A stretch of 64,000 nt of DNA from Anodontia alba (GCA_964016985.1 OZ024823.1:40582264-40646263), one strand, 5' to 3'. Shown: positions 1-11,309, counted from the first letter of the stretch. The notes: a model not told the origin generated them from the letters alone. Numbers and translations: made by a program.

Positions 1-200
1 ATATCTCTGAATTATTGTTGGCAATATCAATTCAGAGGTATAATAAAAAATCATTTCATTTCAAGGAGATACTGAAATTTTACAGGGTGTCAGAGGCCAC
101 ATTTTATGATTGTATTAATACCATATTAAACCTTTCTTGAATAATAAAATGCCTATTTTTGAGGAATATCGATCCTTTACATATGTTTTTCTAGTCACTG
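1..200. repeat. Right part of a foldback element (same family as 2741-3092)
   Basis: The first 200 bases match the right arm of the foldback at 2741-3092: the centre (atctctgaatt...aattcagag), then the shared text around acaggctgtcagaggccac and ttgaggaatat. The left arm lies outside the window. No coding potential was seen. The rest of 200-407 shows nothing recognisable. Confidence 0.6.
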
Positions 201-407
201 AAGTTTTATGGACCTTAGTGCTATGAGCTAGTATCATATTAACCTTTCTTCTCATTTCGGGTAGTTCCAATCTACCATACTCAAATCAAAACTAGGAAGA
301 CAGAATTTGCTTTAACAGGCATATATTCTTAGAAAAAGCACAACATTTTATCACTATTCCAATTCACTTAAAATATGAAACAGTCTAACAGGATCACATA
401 CACAATT

Positions 408-590
408 TAACGCTTAACTCTGGGTAAAATTTTTGGCAGATGACATCGAAATATTTTTCTTATTTTTCCCAGAAAACAGGATTTGACATTTCATGCAAAT
501 GCATGAAATGCCAAATCCTGTTTTCTGTGAAAAATGAAAAATATCAATGTGTCGTCTGCTGAATTAGCCAAGAGAGTGGTAAAGCTTAAA
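408..590. mobile_element. TTAA-bounded foldback MITE, family C
   Basis: The ends read TTAACGCTTAACTC and GTGGTAAAGCTTAA, with inner arms carrying a CAGATGACA / TGTCGTCTGCTG pair and a central aaatcctgttttctg inverted repeat. The family recurs at least nine more times in the window. No ORF is present, so it would be non-autonomous. The TTAA at both ends suggests piggyBac- or Kolobok-type target use; that is inference. Confidence 0.65.
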
Positions 591-1165
591 CAGGAACATG
601 AGAAAATGTACCTTATGTCATGCATCCAATGAAGACACAAATCAGCCTGCACATTCACGGTCTGCATAGCTCTTGATAAGATGCTTTTTTTTTTTCAGTA
701 CAAAAGTATTGATATTTTTTTTTCTCCACGAAAACCTGTTGTGGGTACTCATCTTAACTTTTGGACGTCCATTTTACTACCAGTTGATGTGTCTCAACAA
801 CTGCTGCTGGATGAACGGCAAATAGTGAAGACCCAGATCAGATGCCACATCTAATCTGGGTCTACACCATTTGCTCAGGCCAGTCCGACCCAATACTTAT
901 GGTTGTTAAGGTATATTATGTAAAAGGACAATAAGCCCCTGATCAGCCTGCACATTTCAGCAGGTTGATCACTGGGCCATAGTTTTTCAAGTCATAAGAA
1001 ACCTTTTCTCATGTTGGGGCTCATTTGTTTTAGTAGTACAGTCGAACCTCAACAGCTCAAACACCGATGGCTAATTCAAACTGGTTTTTGAGTCCATACG
1101 AAATTCTTCAGAGAGCTCAAGAAAACAAATATTTTGGGAAAGTTTCTTATTTTATCATGAAATTG
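591..1165. other. No gene; decayed hairpin fragments
   Basis: There is a partial inverted repeat near 820-880 (atcagatgccaca...tctaatctgggtct) and text resembling families A and F. Nothing coding is convincing; the 60-codon ORF at 1067 overlaps a hairpin and is rejected. Confidence 0.5.
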
Positions 1166-1236
1166 TATGTTGAGTGTACTCATTTGAATTGCCTCACTGA
1201 GGCAATTCTAATGAGTACACTCAACATACAAATATT
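1166..1236. repeat. Short perfect-arm hairpin
   Basis: Arms of about 33 bp (tgtatgttgagtgtactcat and its complement) surround a centre at gcctcactgaggc. It is the core of family B, which elsewhere reads gtgggtactcattagaac. Confidence 0.7.
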
Positions 1237-1459
1237 GTGTCGCAAATAAAAAAATCCCTTAATTATCGCTATTTGCATCATGACCAGGCGCCATGATTAA
1301 CCCTTAGTGGCTTACCCATATCTAACGTATTTCTAAGTCCCAAAGATGTTCGAGCATTAAAGTTTGACTATAGTTTGTTCAATAATTGATTATCAGAATC
1401 AAGACACTTATCAGGACACCAGGCAGCAAATACCATAATCACCTAAATATCTGGAAACA

Positions 1460-1684
1460 TTAACTCATTTTAGTCTGGAACCCCACAAAACGCTAACTGG
1501 CGAACAGTGCAGACCCAAATCAGATGCCACAGAATGATCAGGGTCTCCACTGATTGCAAATACATGTAGTTTAGCCATTTTTTCCTCTATGAATATCTAA
1601 ATCACATACATGTAGACTGACATACCTAAAATTGAAATTTGACTCTTTGAATATATAGATTATATTCAGACTAAAATGAGTTAA
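1460..1684. mobile_element. TTAA-bounded MITE, family F
   Basis: It starts TTAACTCATTTTAGTCTGGA and ends CAGACTAAAATGAGTTAA, so the termini are inverted and each ends in TTAA. The inner part carries the cagtgcagacccaaatcaga / gatcagggtctccact motif shared with the copies at 4727, 16459 and 24223. Confidence 0.75.
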
Positions 1685-1697
1685 CTTCTTTCTGTAC

Positions 1698-1915
1698 TTA
1701 ACCCTAGTCCTGCTGAACCTGGATATGTCCTGCCTTTGCAAACACTGTAGATCCAGATCAGTTGGCTTCTGAAGACGCCAACTGATCTGGATCTGCACAA
1801 TTTGCCATTAAGTATGTGAATTTAGAGCAATAATCTAGATCAAGTAATCTAATTGGCTGAAAATTAGAAGTGGGCGTGGCATCTTAATTTACTGATTCAG
1901 CAGGACTAGGGTTAA
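1698..1915. mobile_element. TTAA-bounded MITE, family D
   Basis: The termini are TTAACCCTAGTCCTGCTGAA and TTCAGCAGGACTAGGGTTAA (20 bp, inverted), with a central hairpin of about 23-bp arms at 1746-1796 (gatccagatcagttggc). TTAA plus a CCC start resembles the piggyBac type. Three relatives lie in BAHD1 introns. Confidence 0.8.
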
Positions 1916-1954
1916 CCTGAACAAGTCCATCTGACTACTTGATTATGTTTTATC

Positions 1955-2125
1955 CTTAAAGTGCTGAACACAACTGTATCAGATGACATTTTCAATTTTT
2001 TTTTTTTTTTTTTTTAGCAGGCAGATGATTCCCATGAAATTCCAAGTCTTATTTTCTCTGAAAAAAAAAAAAAAAAAAAAAAAAATAGAATGTCATCTGC
2101 TACAATCTTTTAGCACTTAAGGGTT
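1955..2125. mobile_element. Foldback family H with long A and T tracts
   Basis: Inverted ends (aaagtgctgaacaca / ttttagcacttaa) enclose atcagatgacatttt and aatgtcatctgctac. Homopolymers of T (about 1999-2015) and A (about 2061-2085) sit opposite each other as arms of the hairpin. Relatives are at 15227 and 27505. Confidence 0.55.
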
Positions 2126-2171
2126 ACAGGAGCAGGATGTCCAAATATTTACAGAGTTTTAATGTTTTAAT

Positions 2172-2412
2172 GTTAACCCATTTATGCCTGAATATTTCCA
2201 ATAAACTCTCCCATCACGAACTGGAAGGGTCCATTGTAAAGTCAAATAGGTGTTATACAGAAATCATGATAGTTGCTTTTATTATTGAAACTTTCTAATG
2301 TTATTGCAAACAGTGTAGACCCTGATCAGAAGCTGTGTTAAGCGGTGTCTGATCTGGGTCTACATTGTTTGCCAACGTCCCTTTTATGGGATGCTAGGCA
2401 TAAATGGGCTAA
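2172..2412. mobile_element. TTAA-bounded MITE, family F (diverged)
   Basis: It begins TTAACCCATTTATGCCTGA and ends GGCATAAATGGGCTAA, one base from a perfect inverted end. The inner hairpin is of the family A type (caaacagtgtagaccctgat). The right part contains no credible gene. Confidence 0.65.
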
Positions 2413-2740
2413 TCAAGAGAATTATCTCAGAACATATGTTAGTACAGAAACACAAGAAAAAAATGACAATATTTTTTATCGGATGACAAACACAATATTT
2501 TCCATTATTACATATTGTTCCTTTTGTACATTTAACAAAATCTGACAGACACAGTGATGTAAATTTCATGGAATTTTTTCACTAAAAAATTTTAAGGATC
2601 ATGGGACTATTACTTTAAACCGTGACAAAAAATCCTAATTTTTTTTAGCATGACAAGGGTTAACATAGCTCCTTCTGTTACTAAAAAGACCTAAAAATGA
2701 AAACAAACCTCTAACTTTGACTATCAGAGGATTTGTTAAA

Positions 2741-3092
2741 GGCTCCATATTCCTCAAAAATAGACATCTTATTATCCAAGAAAGATTTAATAAATTGATA
2801 TATGGTATTAATACAATCATGAAAAGTGGTATCAGACAGCCTGTAAAAGTTCAGTTATTCTCTCATTCTTGAACTGGATCAATAATGGAATGATTTTTTA
2901 TTGTATCTCTGAATTAATGTTGCCAACATTAATTCAGAGATACGATAAAAAATCATTTTATTTCAAGAACGAAAGACTAACTGAAATTTTACAGGCTGCC
3001 AGGTGCCACATTTTATGATTAAATTAATACCATATATCAATTTATTAAAGCTTTCTTGAATGAAATGTCTATTTTTGAGGAATATGGAGCCT
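2741..3092. repeat. Long foldback, about 170-bp arms
   Basis: Left arm text (ggctccatattcctcaaaaa ... ttattgtatctctgaattaa) is repeated in inverted form on the right (... ttgaggaatatggagcct), with the centre at ttgccaacatt near 2921. A half copy opens the window at 1-200. Confidence 0.75.
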
Positions 3093-3192
3093 TAAACCCT
3101 TAAAATGCCAAGAAAACCTGCTTATGAAAATGTTGTCTTTATGTCGTCTGCTGAATATTCTTACAAACTTTTCAAACCTACTTTTGCATACA

Positions 3193-3261
3193 GGCAAACA
3201 GTGTGGACCCTTATCAGACTGCTCCTAGGGGAGCAGTCTGATCTGGGTCCACACTGTTTGC
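3193..3261. repeat. Hairpin, family A
   Basis: Inverted arms of about 32 bp, gcaaacagtgtggaccctta / ggtccacactgtttgc, with the centre gctcctaggggagc. The same core recurs at 6511, 19531 and 23713. Confidence 0.75.
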
Positions 3262-3669
3262 ATAAATGACTTTTAAAATCACAAGCAGATGACAAAGCAG
3301 ACAACAACTGTAGTGATTGGCAGTTTAAGGGTTATCTGGTGACTTTTCTGGGATTTGAAAATTTTCCCTTATTCTTTGTCAAACACACATTTGGAAATAC
3401 TAGTTGGATAAAATGAGATTTCACACATCATAAGGTTTAAAACTCCCATGAAATTTATTTTCCCTCCATTATGTTTTTGAAAATTCAAACACTACAACTG
3501 GAAATGCTAGTGGGATAATTTGAGATTACAGTCTTCACAAGGGTAACTCAACACAACAAATTTCAGTCTTCCACTTGTCAGTGGTCACATGGTCAAATAG
3601 CCAAGAAATTTTCAACCAACCCTGCCCTGCTTTTCAATTCTTTGTTCAGCTATTACATCACAAAAAACA
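3262..3669. other. No gene recognised
   Basis: AT-rich sequence without a convincing ORF or hairpin. Confidence 0.4.
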
Positions 3670-3925
3670 TGCCTATATAATTTTGACCCCCTTAAACACC
3701 ACTTTCATATAGTAAAACTGGGGTTTACAAGGATATACATTATTTTTCTTATTTTGCTAAAAAACATAGATTGTGGTTACTCGTCAGAACAGCCTTGCCG
3801 AGGCAGTTCTAATGAGTACCCACAATCTATGTTTTGAGCAGAAATTTGAAAAGTATCGGAATTTTTTATCTGAAAATTTTTCGTTTTTGGTTGTAAAATT
3901 TTCAATATATTTGAATAGGCATGTT
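3670..3925 (-). mobile_element. MITE, family B
   Basis: This is an inverted relative of the element at 17520-17774. The shared parts are the ccttaaacaccac/aaactggggttta segment, the hairpin acatagattgtgg...ccacaatctatgt around 3766-3834, and the gaaaatttttcg / tattcaaatatat end. Non-coding. Confidence 0.65.
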
Positions 3926-3978
3926 TTTGTAATGTTACCCTCTGAGTAAAATCAGCAGTCAACAAACTGACAATTTTC

Positions 3979-4191
3979 TTAACACGCAGCATATTGGGTA
4001 AAAATTTCAGCAGGCAACATTTTGAAATATTCTTGTTTTTACAAGAAAATACGATTTGACATTTCATGCAAATTTGGAGACAATTTGCATGAAATATCAA
4101 ATTCTATTTTCTGAGAAAAATAAGAAAAATATCAATTTGTCATCTGCTGAATCTATCAATTTGTTGTCTGCTGAATCTGCCCAAAGTGTTA
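3979..4191. mobile_element. TTAA-bounded MITE, family C
   Basis: It starts TTAACACGCAGCATATTGGG and its inner arms are atttgacatttcatgcaaat and complement. The right end has a duplicated TGTC(G)TCTGCTGAATC segment (4138-4176). A further decayed copy lies at 4190-4320. Confidence 0.65.
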
Positions 4192-4726
4192 TAATTCCCA
4201 GAAAATAGTTGGACAGATCATGCACACTGTCTCTTTAGGAGACAACTTGAATGAAATATCACTCTGTTTTCTGGGGGAAAATAAGATATATATTTCAAAA
4301 TCTCGCCTGTTGAATTATTTACACAGGATGCTAAGCACTCAACATTAATTCACCTGAAATTAGCAGACAAGATATTTTTTATATTATGCACAGACAACCG
4401 AGACAGACATATATGTCTCCTGTAAGATCTAGAACATTGTATTTGAGAAAAATTGAATGCAGGGTCAAACCCTGTTTTCAAAGACTATTAGAAAAAAATT
4501 AATAAAAAAAATAATAATAAAAAAAATCCTAGAGATTACCTTATTATCAAAATTATTGTATTATCAACCTTTACAGTGAAAAGCAAAATAGCAGCAGACG
4601 ACATTCTCATTTTTTTTTCCAAAGAAAATAAGGCCTGACATTTCATGTGAATCGCTGCCAAGCAAAAGATTCACATCAAATGCTAAACCATATTGAAGAA
4701 TGTTGTCTCTGAGGGTGATTGCCACT

Positions 4727-4963
4727 TTAACCCATTGTAGACTGAATGAACTCCCCCACACTATATACTGGAAGATTCTAATATCGCTAATATCGATTTT
4801 AGGTATGTCAGGCTATGTGTTTCAGATATTCCTAGAGAAAAATGGTTGAACTATCTGCAAACCTTGGAGACCCTGATCAGACACCGCATTTTGCAGTGTC
4901 TGATCTGGGTCTGCACTGTTTGCTAAATACTCTTTTAGGGGTCTCTAGACTACAATGGGTTAA
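4727..4963. mobile_element. TTAA-bounded MITE, family F
   Basis: The termini are TTAACCCATTGTAGACTGAA and CTAGACTACAATGGGTTAA. The inner hairpin is of the accctgatcagacac / gtgtctgatctgggt type. The preceding 4558-4726 holds half of a family H hairpin (agcagacgacattctcattt). Confidence 0.75.
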
Positions 4964-5332
4964 GAGTTACATTTTTTTTTTTTCATCCATATCAAGAGTA
5001 CACCATAACCTCTTTATAACACAAATGCTAGCATCCACAGCAAAAACCATGTTAGCTAAATAACCATGTTGTATCCAAGCAAAAATGTATAGATTATATA
5101 GAAAAATGAAAATTTATGAGACCATTTATGGTCATTTTCCTATATAATCTGTACATTTTTGTTGGGCGACTAAAAAAAAATATAGATCAAATAGACAAAT
5201 GACCAAAAACGGTCATTCTTCTATATAATCAATACATTCTTGTTTGGATAACTCACTTTTGGGATCCACCTTTAAACCGTCTATATCCGAAACCATCTTA
5301 TAATGAACTGTCTTATAAAGAGGTTCCAGTGT
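4964..5332. other. No gene; imperfect inverted repeat
   Basis: The segment carries two facing copies of a motif around tataatctgtacatttttg (about 5086-5160 and 5184-5240) and the end pair ccataacctctttataac / ttataaagaggttccagtg. It is probably another foldback of about 340 bp. Confidence 0.45.
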
Positions 5333-5346
5333 ATTGTATTTAGTTA

Positions 5347-5626
5347 GGGTGTGGCGAAGGTGTTGTGTATCTTACGTCACCGGGGCATCCAACGGATATT
5401 GGCTTACAGTTGGGCAAGGCCTGCTATCCTTGTAGCAGGTAAGGGTAGAGGGGAAATGTTTTATTTCTTCTGTTTCTTCACTTTCATTCCTGTTCCTCTT
5501 TCTTCCCTGTCCCTCTTTTTTATCTCCTCTACTATCTCTTCTATCTCATTTCTCCCTTTCTCTGGGAGACGACACAAAATGACCCACAAGGGTTGACGTG
5601 TCGTTAAACCCCAACATAATCAATCA
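5347..5626 (+). mobile_element. SINE with 14-bp target duplication
   Basis: The element runs from gggtgtggcgaaggtg to ccccaacataatcaatca, contains a CT-rich middle (ttcctgttcctctttcttcc) and ends with gacgtgtcgttaaacccc. It is flanked by the direct repeat attgtatttagtta (5333-5346 and 5627-5640). A second copy is split at 36503/43416, and a reverse fragment is at 17818. The repeated tail and target duplications support retroposition. A tRNA-like head was not clear to me. Confidence 0.8.
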
Positions 5627-5756
5627 ATTGTATTTAGTTAACTCTTTCAACTTTACAGACTGGACAAAGGTGCTTTTAAAACATCATAGCTCCAATTGAG
5701 ACAGCTTTATAACAACCATTTCAAGAATCTGAATCTAGACCATTCGCCTTTCAGGT

Positions 5757-5919
5757 TTTAATGCTTAGCACTCTGGGTAAAATTTTCAGCAGACGACATA
5801 CTGAAACATTTTCTTATTTTTCCCAGAAAACAGGATTAAACATTTCATCCAAACTGTCTCCAGTGGAGACAATTTGCATGAAATGTCATCCTGTTTTCTG
5901 GGAAAATGAGAAAAATATC
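5757..5919. mobile_element. MITE, family C (right end lost)
   Basis: It starts taatgcttagcactctggg and contains TTTCAGCAGACGACAT and the aaacaggatt...tcctgtttt hairpin; the right terminus is missing. Confidence 0.6.
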
Positions 5920-5929
5920 ATCAATTATT

Positions 5930-6456
5930 TTATTGCAAGTGGTGAAATCAATGTACATGTATATCCAAAATGAATGAAAATGATATTTTCACAAGTGAAA
6001 GAATATAATATTTTCACAAGTAAAAAATAACAAGTCTACTTGTTTCGGATTACTTCGGTGGTCTTCATTGTTTCCCTACCAGATGCCGATCCCACCTCAA
6101 TTTTTGAACTCCTCTAATTTCTGTGTTTCTATGCATTTTCTTAGAATGTAAGGAACATTTTGGTAATAAGATTATTTTAATCTGTTGAAACTTTGTTTTT
6201 GTCTCAACAGAACGTTAAGCACTGAACGTCAACCCCATGACATTCATGTTTTGTTTGGTGATGTTAGTTATGACATCAGAGGTGCATATTGGCATTAAAC
6301 AATAAAATAAAAAGAAAACTTACTCTTTTTCAGTGAATACCATAAAAATGTTCATCTCATGTAATGAAAACTTTCACTTAAGCTTTGCACTCGTGAAAAT
6401 GCTAATGTTGTAATTACACTCGAAAATATTCATGGTATTCACAGCAAAAGAGCAAA
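5930..6456. other. No gene recognised
   Basis: AT-rich; short repeats of ttttcacaagt(g/a)aaa near 5983-6026. The tail of 6200-6310 (cgttaagcac...ggcattaaacaataaaat) has a SINE-like 3' look. No credible ORF. Confidence 0.35.
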
Positions 6457-6676
6457 TACGGTAAATGTCCTAAAATTTCGAACACCAAAGTTTCTGACAA
6501 AATGACATATGCAAACAGTGTTGACCCAGATCAGACTGCTCCTGAAGGAGTAGTCTGATCAGGGTCTACACTGTTTGCCATTCCACTAAATATTCTAAGA
6601 GACAACAGCATAAAAAAAAAATTTAGGTCAATATAGTGTAGAATTTAGTGTTCGAATTTTTAGGACATTTACTGTA
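6457..6676. mobile_element. MITE with GTAAATGTCC inverted ends
   Basis: The ends tacggtaaatgtcctaaaat and tttttaggacatttactgta are inverted. A family A hairpin is at the centre (6511-6578). Relatives with the same layout are at 23617-23836 and 30732-30932. Confidence 0.75.
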
Positions 6677-6954
6677 TCCTCTTGTTTTCTCATCTGCTGA
6701 ATCATCCAAGAGAGTGCTAAAGATTAAATTCTGCTGCAATATTGTTTGCCATTTACAACACCCCTTTTTTGAGACAATGGACTCATCCAGATTCAGTGTA
6801 GATATTTGAGACAATGGAATCATCCAAATTCGATGCAGAAATCAGGGAAAATGGACTCCTTCAAATTCAAAGTAAGAGATCATCTGAGTTATTTCACTGA
6901 AACAGTTAACCTTTACTGCTCTCTGGACAAATTCTGCAGATCGCAAATTGGTGA

Positions 6955-6999
6955 TCATCATCAGCAGCAGCAGCATCAGCAACAGCATCATCATCAGTG
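6955..6999. repeat. CAT/CAG trinucleotide tract
   Basis: A run of cat and cag triplets (catcatcagcagcagcag and onwards). It would read as poly-Gln/His in one frame, but no gene context supports translation. Confidence 0.7.
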
Positions 7000-7034
7000 A
7001 TTGCCTCCCTAAAAAACTTGAGTACTGATACTTC

Positions 7035-7175
7035 TCTTATTTTTCCCAGAAAATAGACTTCAACAATTCAGAGACAACTTGCATGAAAGGTCAATGCCTA
7101 TTTTCTAGAAAAATAAAAAAAAGAGTTAAATATGTCATCTACTGAAATTTTTACCCAACATGCTAAGTGTTAAGC
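7035..7175. mobile_element. MITE, family C (decayed)
   Basis: Arms ttatttttcccagaaaatag and complement, ending in tgtcatctactgaaattttt and catgctaagtgttaa. Confidence 0.55.
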
Positions 7176-7398
7176 ACCTCTAAAACTCCAAGAAAGTCCA
7201 TTTTCCTATAGAAAACATGTTTTTTTCTCTCTCTCCAAAAACATAACAAAGTACATATGCTGTGGGTGTTCATTACAGTTTCCCAAACAGATGAGTCTAA
7301 CAAGTATTAGCTTTCACAAAAAGCTTGATCTAGGCTAAGTGTAGAAGAAGCTTTTTATGAAAGCTAATACTTGGTTATTAACGTTACCCATGAGTGGT

Positions 7399-7695
7399 TT
7401 AACACTTAGCACTCTTAACTAAAATTTCAGCAGATGACATTTTGAAATATTTTTCTTATTTCATCATCATCATCAGATTTTTTATTAACATGCATGTACA
7501 GGGGCAACATCCACATCAGTGGGCCCCCTTCCAGGTAGCTTGCTGCATGCAGGGCAGATCTGACAACAGATCTCCAGGTGTGTCTATCATGAGGGTCGAT
7601 AGCTGAAAGTTTCCCTTTTCCAGAAAATAGGCTTTGACATTTGGTGCAAATCATCTCTATAAGACTGTTCGGAGTAAAAATTGCTAAACATTGCT
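7399..7695. mobile_element. MITE, family C, interrupted by a LINE tail
   Basis: The left end is TTAACACTTAGCACTC with TTTCAGCAGATGACATTT. The arm breaks at about 7462 and resumes at ttttccagaaaataggcttt about 7613, so 7463-7612 was inserted into it. Confidence 0.6.
7463..7612 (-). pseudogene. 3' end of a non-LTR retrotransposon
   Basis: Read on the minus strand this encodes a peptide with the DPHDRHTWR...VRSALHAAS pattern, which resembles the C-terminal tail of jockey/CR1-like ORF2 proteins. It is followed by AATAAA and a (TGA)n tail at 7463-7477. It is severely 5'-truncated and not functional. The LINE class is inferred from this short stretch only. Confidence 0.5.
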
Positions 7696-8990
7696 AAGCT
7701 GGAGTTTGATATTTTGCAGAAGTATAGGATTGTTGTGTGTCCCAATTTAGGTGATGTACAAGGGAAGCACTCTGCCACCCATAGCAAAGATGAATTATTA
7801 GATATCCTTAAAGAATGGGGTGTCGACAAATTGCATCTGTGTAAGATAGGGGGTACAGATACCTGTCAAGAAACATTATGTAAGGAGCAGTTTGCCATGG
7901 GGGTAAAAGAGAAGCACAACCCTGTGCCCTCATGATTGGGTGGATCACTGCCCAAGAAGAGAAAAACAAAAGTGGCGGATTAAGTTTTATTATCATTATT
8001 ATTATTTTCTGTTTGCGTATAAAAGAAAATGCCAAGAAACATGCCCTGAATGTACATGGGGATCAAGACATGTAAACAGTGGAAATGACCACGTCCAACC
8101 CACATTGGAAATCAGAAATCTTTGCCCCCAACCATGCATACCATCCCCAGAAGGCTGACCAAAGATGGAGACTATAGGATGAAAATCGCCCCAACTCCTT
8201 GATCAAATCAACTAACAAATAAAAGAAAACAGAAAGCACAGAACATGCCAGACCCGTTAATCCCAATAACAGTAGAAGAAGCACTCACAACATTAACCTC
8301 AGAAGTTTCCACCATCCGTAGATTAACCAACCTAGCACATGGAAAAGCTACGTATCACACCTTCACCTTCTGACTCTTCTGTAGACAGGATATTAATGAA
8401 TGAAGTAAAACAAGACACAGAAGATATCTACAATGTGAAGGTCTTTGGCACATTTAAGAAATCAAGAGATGCTTTATAGAAGGACATTTCATGATCTCAA
8501 CTGGTTTATAACACTATTTACACTTATTATACTCACCTTAAAGTAACTGATCTCCTTTCACTTTGATATCTAATTTTAGAACCATAGAAGTCATGTAAAA
8601 TTAGTTATCCATTTTTCACTACTTCAATGAAAAAGTTCCTTATATCTACTGTCTTGACAATGGTCATTGTATGATCAAAACTGGTTGACAAATAAATATC
8701 ATGTCAAACTAGGCCGTTGCTTGTTGTTTGTTCTGTTATTTGATTTCTTTCCTTCTATTATTTTCACTATGCTTTCACAAGTACACTGCGCCCTTTAAAG
8801 AAATCGAATTCACCCAATCATGTGACAATTGTCAACAAGTCCAGCATTTTGCCACGTTAAATCATATTTCTTTCTGCGCTCGAAGGAGTAACATCTCTTT
8901 TACTCTATTACTGTATTATTATCGTCAGTAAGTAATTGAAATATTGCCCTACCCAAGGATAAAGTCCTGGGAAGCTGTCAAGCGGTATTA
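7680..8990. other. No recognised gene; short ORFs only
   Basis: The longest forward ORF here (7681-7935, 84 codons) reads smoothly (residues such as CPNLGDVQGKHSATHSKDEL) and is followed by text with broken reading frames to about 8350. It could be a remnant of a transposon or of a processed gene, but I do not recognise a family. From 8360 to 8990 I see nothing. Confidence 0.3.
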
Positions 8991-9053
8991 CTGAGATTTT
9001 GAATAAAATCATACGGGCACTGAACTGGACAATGTCCTGTCATTAGATGGAAG

Positions 9054-10172
9054 ATGAAGGTGTTTCAGTCCACTTCATTCTGGGGAAGAAAGCAAGCAAG
9101 CAGGTTCTGTCTGTACAGAAAAAGAAAAAGCAAAACTCTGCTGTACTTAAAAAACCCCAAAGCAGTAGGAACAGTACTAGAAAAAGGGGCATTGACAACA
9201 CCCAATAAGGAAAGCGAAAATAGAAGTTCTGGCGTAGCCACAAAGGAACAAACGGGGACTAATCCAAGCCTCTTAGACATAACAAGTTGTCCAACAGTGA
9301 CATTAGTAAGTTGAGGGAGGTACTAAGAATAGTACCACCCCTGTATGCTGATGAAGAGGATATAATTTCTGTTTTGGGGAATAATTTGGAGAACTTACCT
9401 GGTTTACATGTCCAGGTAGATTCTGCAGATATATCTGATGGGGAGATAATTCAGGAAGGTAATAGGCAATTACCAGATAATTTGAGTAAAGCTTTAAAAG
9501 TGAAGATATTGTTGATGATGACTGGGAGCTTCCCAGATTTAAGGCCCCAGAAAAAGGCAAGGCAGTGTCTGAGTCTTTGGCAAAATTGATTAACACTTTA
9601 TGCAACTCGTAATGTGATACAGATTCATTGGTTGCCAAGCATAAAATTCCAGAAAATTGTGACCGAGCATGTCCGCCTGTGGTTAATCAGGAGATATGGA
9701 AAATTTTTGGACAAGCGTGCACAAAGTCAAGACAAGGGTATCCAAGATATATAGCATTTGATTGCCAATTGCATCACCCCTATTATTAAATTGGCAGATG
9801 TTCTTAAAGCCCAGTTTATGGCCAATAAAGAAGCAAAGACGTTATTGTCGGACGCACTCACTTTGCTGGGTCAAGTGCAGTATAATTTATTGTTAAGAAG
9901 GCATTATACGATAAAGCAAAATTTAAAAAAGAAATACACTTGTTTGTGTAATATATCTACGCCAATATCAAACCATGGATGGGGATGAAATTGTCAAAGA
10001 AATCAAGAACTGTGATTCAATGTATGGTCTTGGTAAGGACCAAGGTGACAGAATGAATGTATACAGAGGCAGGGGAAGTAGATTCCCCAGGATAGGATAT
10101 TCTGGGAACTATGGGTCTGGTTATAGCTATGCTTCTGGTGCTCAGAGTAATCGGTTTCAGCCTTATCCTTAG
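9054..10172 (+). pseudogene. DIRS gag-like relic
   Basis: Several overlapping frames (9054-9314, 9287-9589, 9758-9988, 9975-10172) together give a lysine-rich start, an acidic middle and a helix-rich part (KTLLSDALTLLGQVQYNLL) that resembles the conserved C-terminal half of DIRS gag proteins. It ends in a Gly/Tyr/Arg-rich tail (GYSGNYGSGYSYASGAQ). Frame changes between the pieces show decay. The N-terminal half is least certain. Confidence 0.5.
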
Positions 10173-10329
10173 AGAGGGCAGTTTACAACAGCTTTGCGAT
10201 GCCGTGGAGTAAAAAGGTCTTCTACAGCCACAGCCACTGTGACATCCCCACACGATCAAAATTAAATCAGGTAAGTAGGTGGTGTAAGTAAGATAAAGCA
10301 CTATGTAAAAAATTAGGAAAAGATCACAA

Positions 10330-10985
10330 ATGATCCTTGGATACTCCAGACTATAAATGGGTATCGTATTGTTTTTGATGACCAGCCTTTTCAAAAGCAT
10401 ATACCAAATCAAATTCCATTTCGCCCAGATCAGTGGGCCATTGTTGACAAAGAGGTGAAAGAATTACTCAAAAAAAGTGCCATAGTTGAGTGTATCAGAA
10501 CCAGACAAGTTTATACTACTATATTTATTGTTCCTAAACATAATGGAAAGTTTCGCCCTGTTCTAAATTTGCGATACTTGAATGAGTTTGTGCATTATGA
10601 CCACTTAAAAAACTAGCAAAATTTTAAGTGTTCATATTAAACTGACAATTCTTTAAACATGAACAAAACCAAGGCTGTTTGTCAGAAAAATACTATGACC
10701 ATGGTAAATACATTACAATCTCCAGGATTTACTATAAATTATAAGGAGTCATTTCTTGTTCCATCGCAGAGAATAGTTTTCTCTGGATTCTTGATTGATA
10801 CCATCCAATTTAAAATTTTCCTTACTGAAGAGAAAGTACAAAAAATAATGTTGAAAGCAAAACACTTGCTGGGAAAAATTCAAAGTTACGGCAAGGAAAC
10901 TGGCATCTTTCATAAGTCTGGTCATAAATGCATTCTATGCTGTTTTAGAAGCACCTCTGCATTATCGAAGCATGCAGAAGAATAA
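10330..10985 (+). pseudogene. DIRS reverse transcriptase, core deleted
   Basis: The first part reads WILQTINGYRIVF...IPFRPDQ...VPKHNGKFRPVLNLRYLNEF, matching the finger region of DIRS RTs. At about 10615 the reading breaks at a stop. It resumes near 10640 with Y*TDNSLNMNKTKAVC, the decayed remnant of the Y-I-D-D catalytic box, then PGFTINYKESFLVPSQRIVF and a thumb-like helix. The palm between these points, about 100 residues, is missing. No activity is possible. Confidence 0.7.
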
Positions 10986-11061
10986 AATAGCAAGTTTAGG
11001 AGTGGATATGAATTTTGACAATGAGGTGATTTTGACTAAAACAAGCATAAGAGACAACCTG

Positions 11062-11305
11062 AGCCCAGTTGTTCAAAGCGTCGTTAACTTAACGACGTCG
11101 TTAAGGGTCATTTCGTTAACTGTTTTAGCTGATCCAATACACAATATTCTGATATTTTTTGCTGAAAAAATGTGAGTAGCTTTTGCATTGCAAAAGTTAC
11201 TCACATTTTTTCAGCAAAAAATTTCAGCATATTTGTGTATCACTCGATGTAAATTTTAACGAATCGTTAACTAACGACATCGTTAGCTTTGAACAACTGG
11301 GCCCA
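11062..11305. mobile_element. Palindromic MITE, family G
   Basis: The ends are gcccagttgttcaaagcgtc and gctttgaacaactgggc; the middle holds the perfect hairpin tgctgaaaaaatgtgagtag / ctactcacattttttcagca. It interrupts the DIRS reading frame (RDNL before, WWYTNVRTKNGK after). Copies at 16558-16802 and 58705-58952 are about equally long and very similar. Confidence 0.8.
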
Positions 11306-11309
11306 GTGG

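Noticed and set aside
408..590. CRISPR-like repeats among the hairpins
   Set aside because: Eukaryotic setting, no regular spacer pattern, and each unit is a separate inverted-end element.
6806..7000. 64-codon ORF with a Gln/His tail
   Set aside because: The tail is a CAT/CAG microsatellite and the rest lies beside a MITE end.
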